The notes beneath the pieces are model-generated. The model made no database searches. It was not told the origin of the DNA and saw nothing but the letters and a program-made list of their open reading frames with translations. Both the position numbers and the translations under genes were made by a program. 5,432 nt of DNA, from NCBI GenBank assembly GCA_902475475.1, contig CABRZY010000125.1:1-5432 (forward strand). The letters run 5' to 3'. Numbering within the stretch: position 1 is the first letter of the stretch; each line of letters begins with the position of its first letter. The stretch is from an uncultured Collinsella sp. (GTDB lineage: Bacteria; Actinomycetota; Coriobacteriia; Coriobacteriales; Coriobacteriaceae). Of the stretch, positions 4,767 to 5,432 are shown one piece after another.

Positions 4767-4958
4767 ATGCCTAAGATGAAGTCCCACAGCGGCACCAAGA
4801 AGCGTTTCCGCAAGACTGGTACCGGCAAGCTTATGCGCGCCAAGGCTTTCAAGAGCCACATCCTGAGCAAGAAGTCCACCAAGCGTAAGCGTGGCTTCCG
4901 TCAGGAGACCGAGATCGCCGCTGCCGACCGCAAGGTCATCAAGTCGCGTCTCGCCTAA
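4767..4958 (+). CDS. rpmI: 50S ribosomal protein L35
   Basis: This is a small, very basic protein of 63 residues, the normal size for L35. The family pattern is clear: MPKMKSHSGTKKRFRKTGTG at the N-terminus, then LMRAKAFKSHILSKKS and the basic TKRKRGFR stretch. It binds 23S rRNA in the large subunit. The ATG at 4767 has AAGGAG (4755-4760) 6 bases upstream. The gene follows infC after 32 bases with no terminator between, and is co-transcribed with it and rplT in the standard order. Codon use is strongly biased, as in other abundant-protein genes here. I see no separate promoter. Confidence 0.97.
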   Translation: MPKMKSHSGTKKRFRKTGTGKLMRAKAFKSHILSKKSTKRKRGFRQETEIAAADRKVIKSRLA

Positions 4959-5004
4959 GTTCGCGTTCCCGTTTTTCGTTTTACCGTCTAGGAGTTGATA
5001 GAAC

Positions 5005-5364
5005 ATGGCACGTATTAAGCGCGCTGTTGCCGCCAAGAAGAAGCGCCGTACCGTTATGCACCGTGCGAAGGGTTACTACGGTGCCGCTTCGCGTACTTAC
5101 AAGCATGCTAAAGAGCAGGTCCAGCACTCCCTGCAGTATCAGTATCGTGATCGCCGCAACAAGAAGCGCGAGATCCGTTCTCTCTGGATCACCCGTATCA
5201 ACGCTGCTGCTCGCCTGAACGACATCTCTTACTCTCAGTTCATGCACGGCCTGAAGGTTGCCGGCATCGAGCTCGACCGCAAGGTCCTGGCTCAGATGGC
5301 TTACGAGGACATCGAGTCCTTCAACGAGCTGGCTACCATCGCCAAGAAGGCTCTCGAGGCCTAA
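5005..5364 (+). CDS. rplT: 50S ribosomal protein L20
   Basis: L20 is an early-assembly 23S rRNA-binding protein, 119 residues here, which is normal. The basic N-terminal extension (MARIKRAVAAKKKRR) leads to the GYYGAASRTYKHA segment and the L20 signature around residues 54-70 (K54, R58, LWITRIN, R70). The globular C-terminal part (71-119) is complete. AGGAG (4990-4994) lies 10 bases before the ATG. It is the last gene of the operon, 46 bases after rpmI, and a strong terminator follows. In other bacteria L20 represses its own operon by binding the leader RNA, which makes it the natural candidate ligand for the infC leader here. That link is inferred, not shown. Confidence 0.97.
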   Translation: MARIKRAVAAKKKRRTVMHRAKGYYGAASRTYKHAKEQVQHSLQYQYRDRRNKKREIRSLWITRINAAARLNDISYSQFMHGLKVAGIELDRKVLAQMAYEDIESFNELATIAKKALEA

Positions 5365-5384
5365 TAGATTCTCTTGAATCGCTA

Positions 5385-5421
5385 GGGGAGTGTCGCGTTG
5401 TGCGCGGCGCTCCCTCTTTTT
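5385..5421 (+). terminator. Strong intrinsic terminator of infC-rpmI-rplT
   Basis: A 12-bp stem (5386-5397 with 5403-5414, two G-U pairs) closes a TTGTG loop and is followed by TC and five T's (5417-5421). It begins 20 bases after the rplT stop and marks the operon end. Confidence 0.88.
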
Positions 5422-5432
5422 ATCTGAAGCGC

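Overview
The window looks like a stretch of chromosome from an actinobacterium of the Coriobacteriia, most likely Collinsella or a close relative. That placement is an inference from moderately high GC, strong C/G-ending codon bias in the abundant-protein genes, the style of the IF3, L35, L20 and aldolase proteins, and extended -10 promoters. It was not checked by a search. All convincing genes are on the + strand and most are housekeeping genes.

Layout: (1) 1-272 is the 3' end of a RelA/SpoT-type (p)ppGpp synthetase/hydrolase gene, namely its C-terminal ACT domain. (2) 357-1040 encodes a glyoxalase-II-like metallo-beta-lactamase-fold hydrolase, preceded by a perfect 12-bp palindrome. (3) 1041-1234 is a repeat-rich control region with a probable extended -10 promoter for fba, the class II fructose-bisphosphate aldolase gene at 1235-2101. 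(4) Immediately after the fba stop codon lies a 131-nt imperfect palindrome that can fold end to end into one long hairpin (2102-2232). (5) 2358-3791 encodes a cytosolic transglutaminase-like protein with an unrecognised N-terminal half and its own candidate promoter. (6) 3831-3917 is tRNA-Leu(CAA), with its own promoter and terminator. (7) 3989-4179 is a structured leader, and (8) infC-rpmI-rplT (IF3, L35, L20) follows and ends at a strong terminator at 5385-5421.

The most interesting part is the infC leader and start. The only good Shine-Dalgarno sequence places the infC start on an AUA codon at 4180, a non-canonical start of the kind IF3 uses to control its own synthesis. Upstream, a roughly 157-nt leader folds into several local hairpins and ends in a terminator-like hairpin plus seven T's just before the ribosome-binding site. 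This suggests transcription attenuation (possibly by L20) followed by translational feedback by IF3. A possible 18-codon leader peptide overlaps the terminator and stops five bases before the AUA codon.

The genes are mostly separate transcription units: stringent response and small-molecule hydrolase, glycolysis, a transglutaminase-like protein of unknown role, a tRNA, and the translation operon. I see no mobile element, CRISPR array or defence system. The unusual content is regulatory and structural, not a new protein system.
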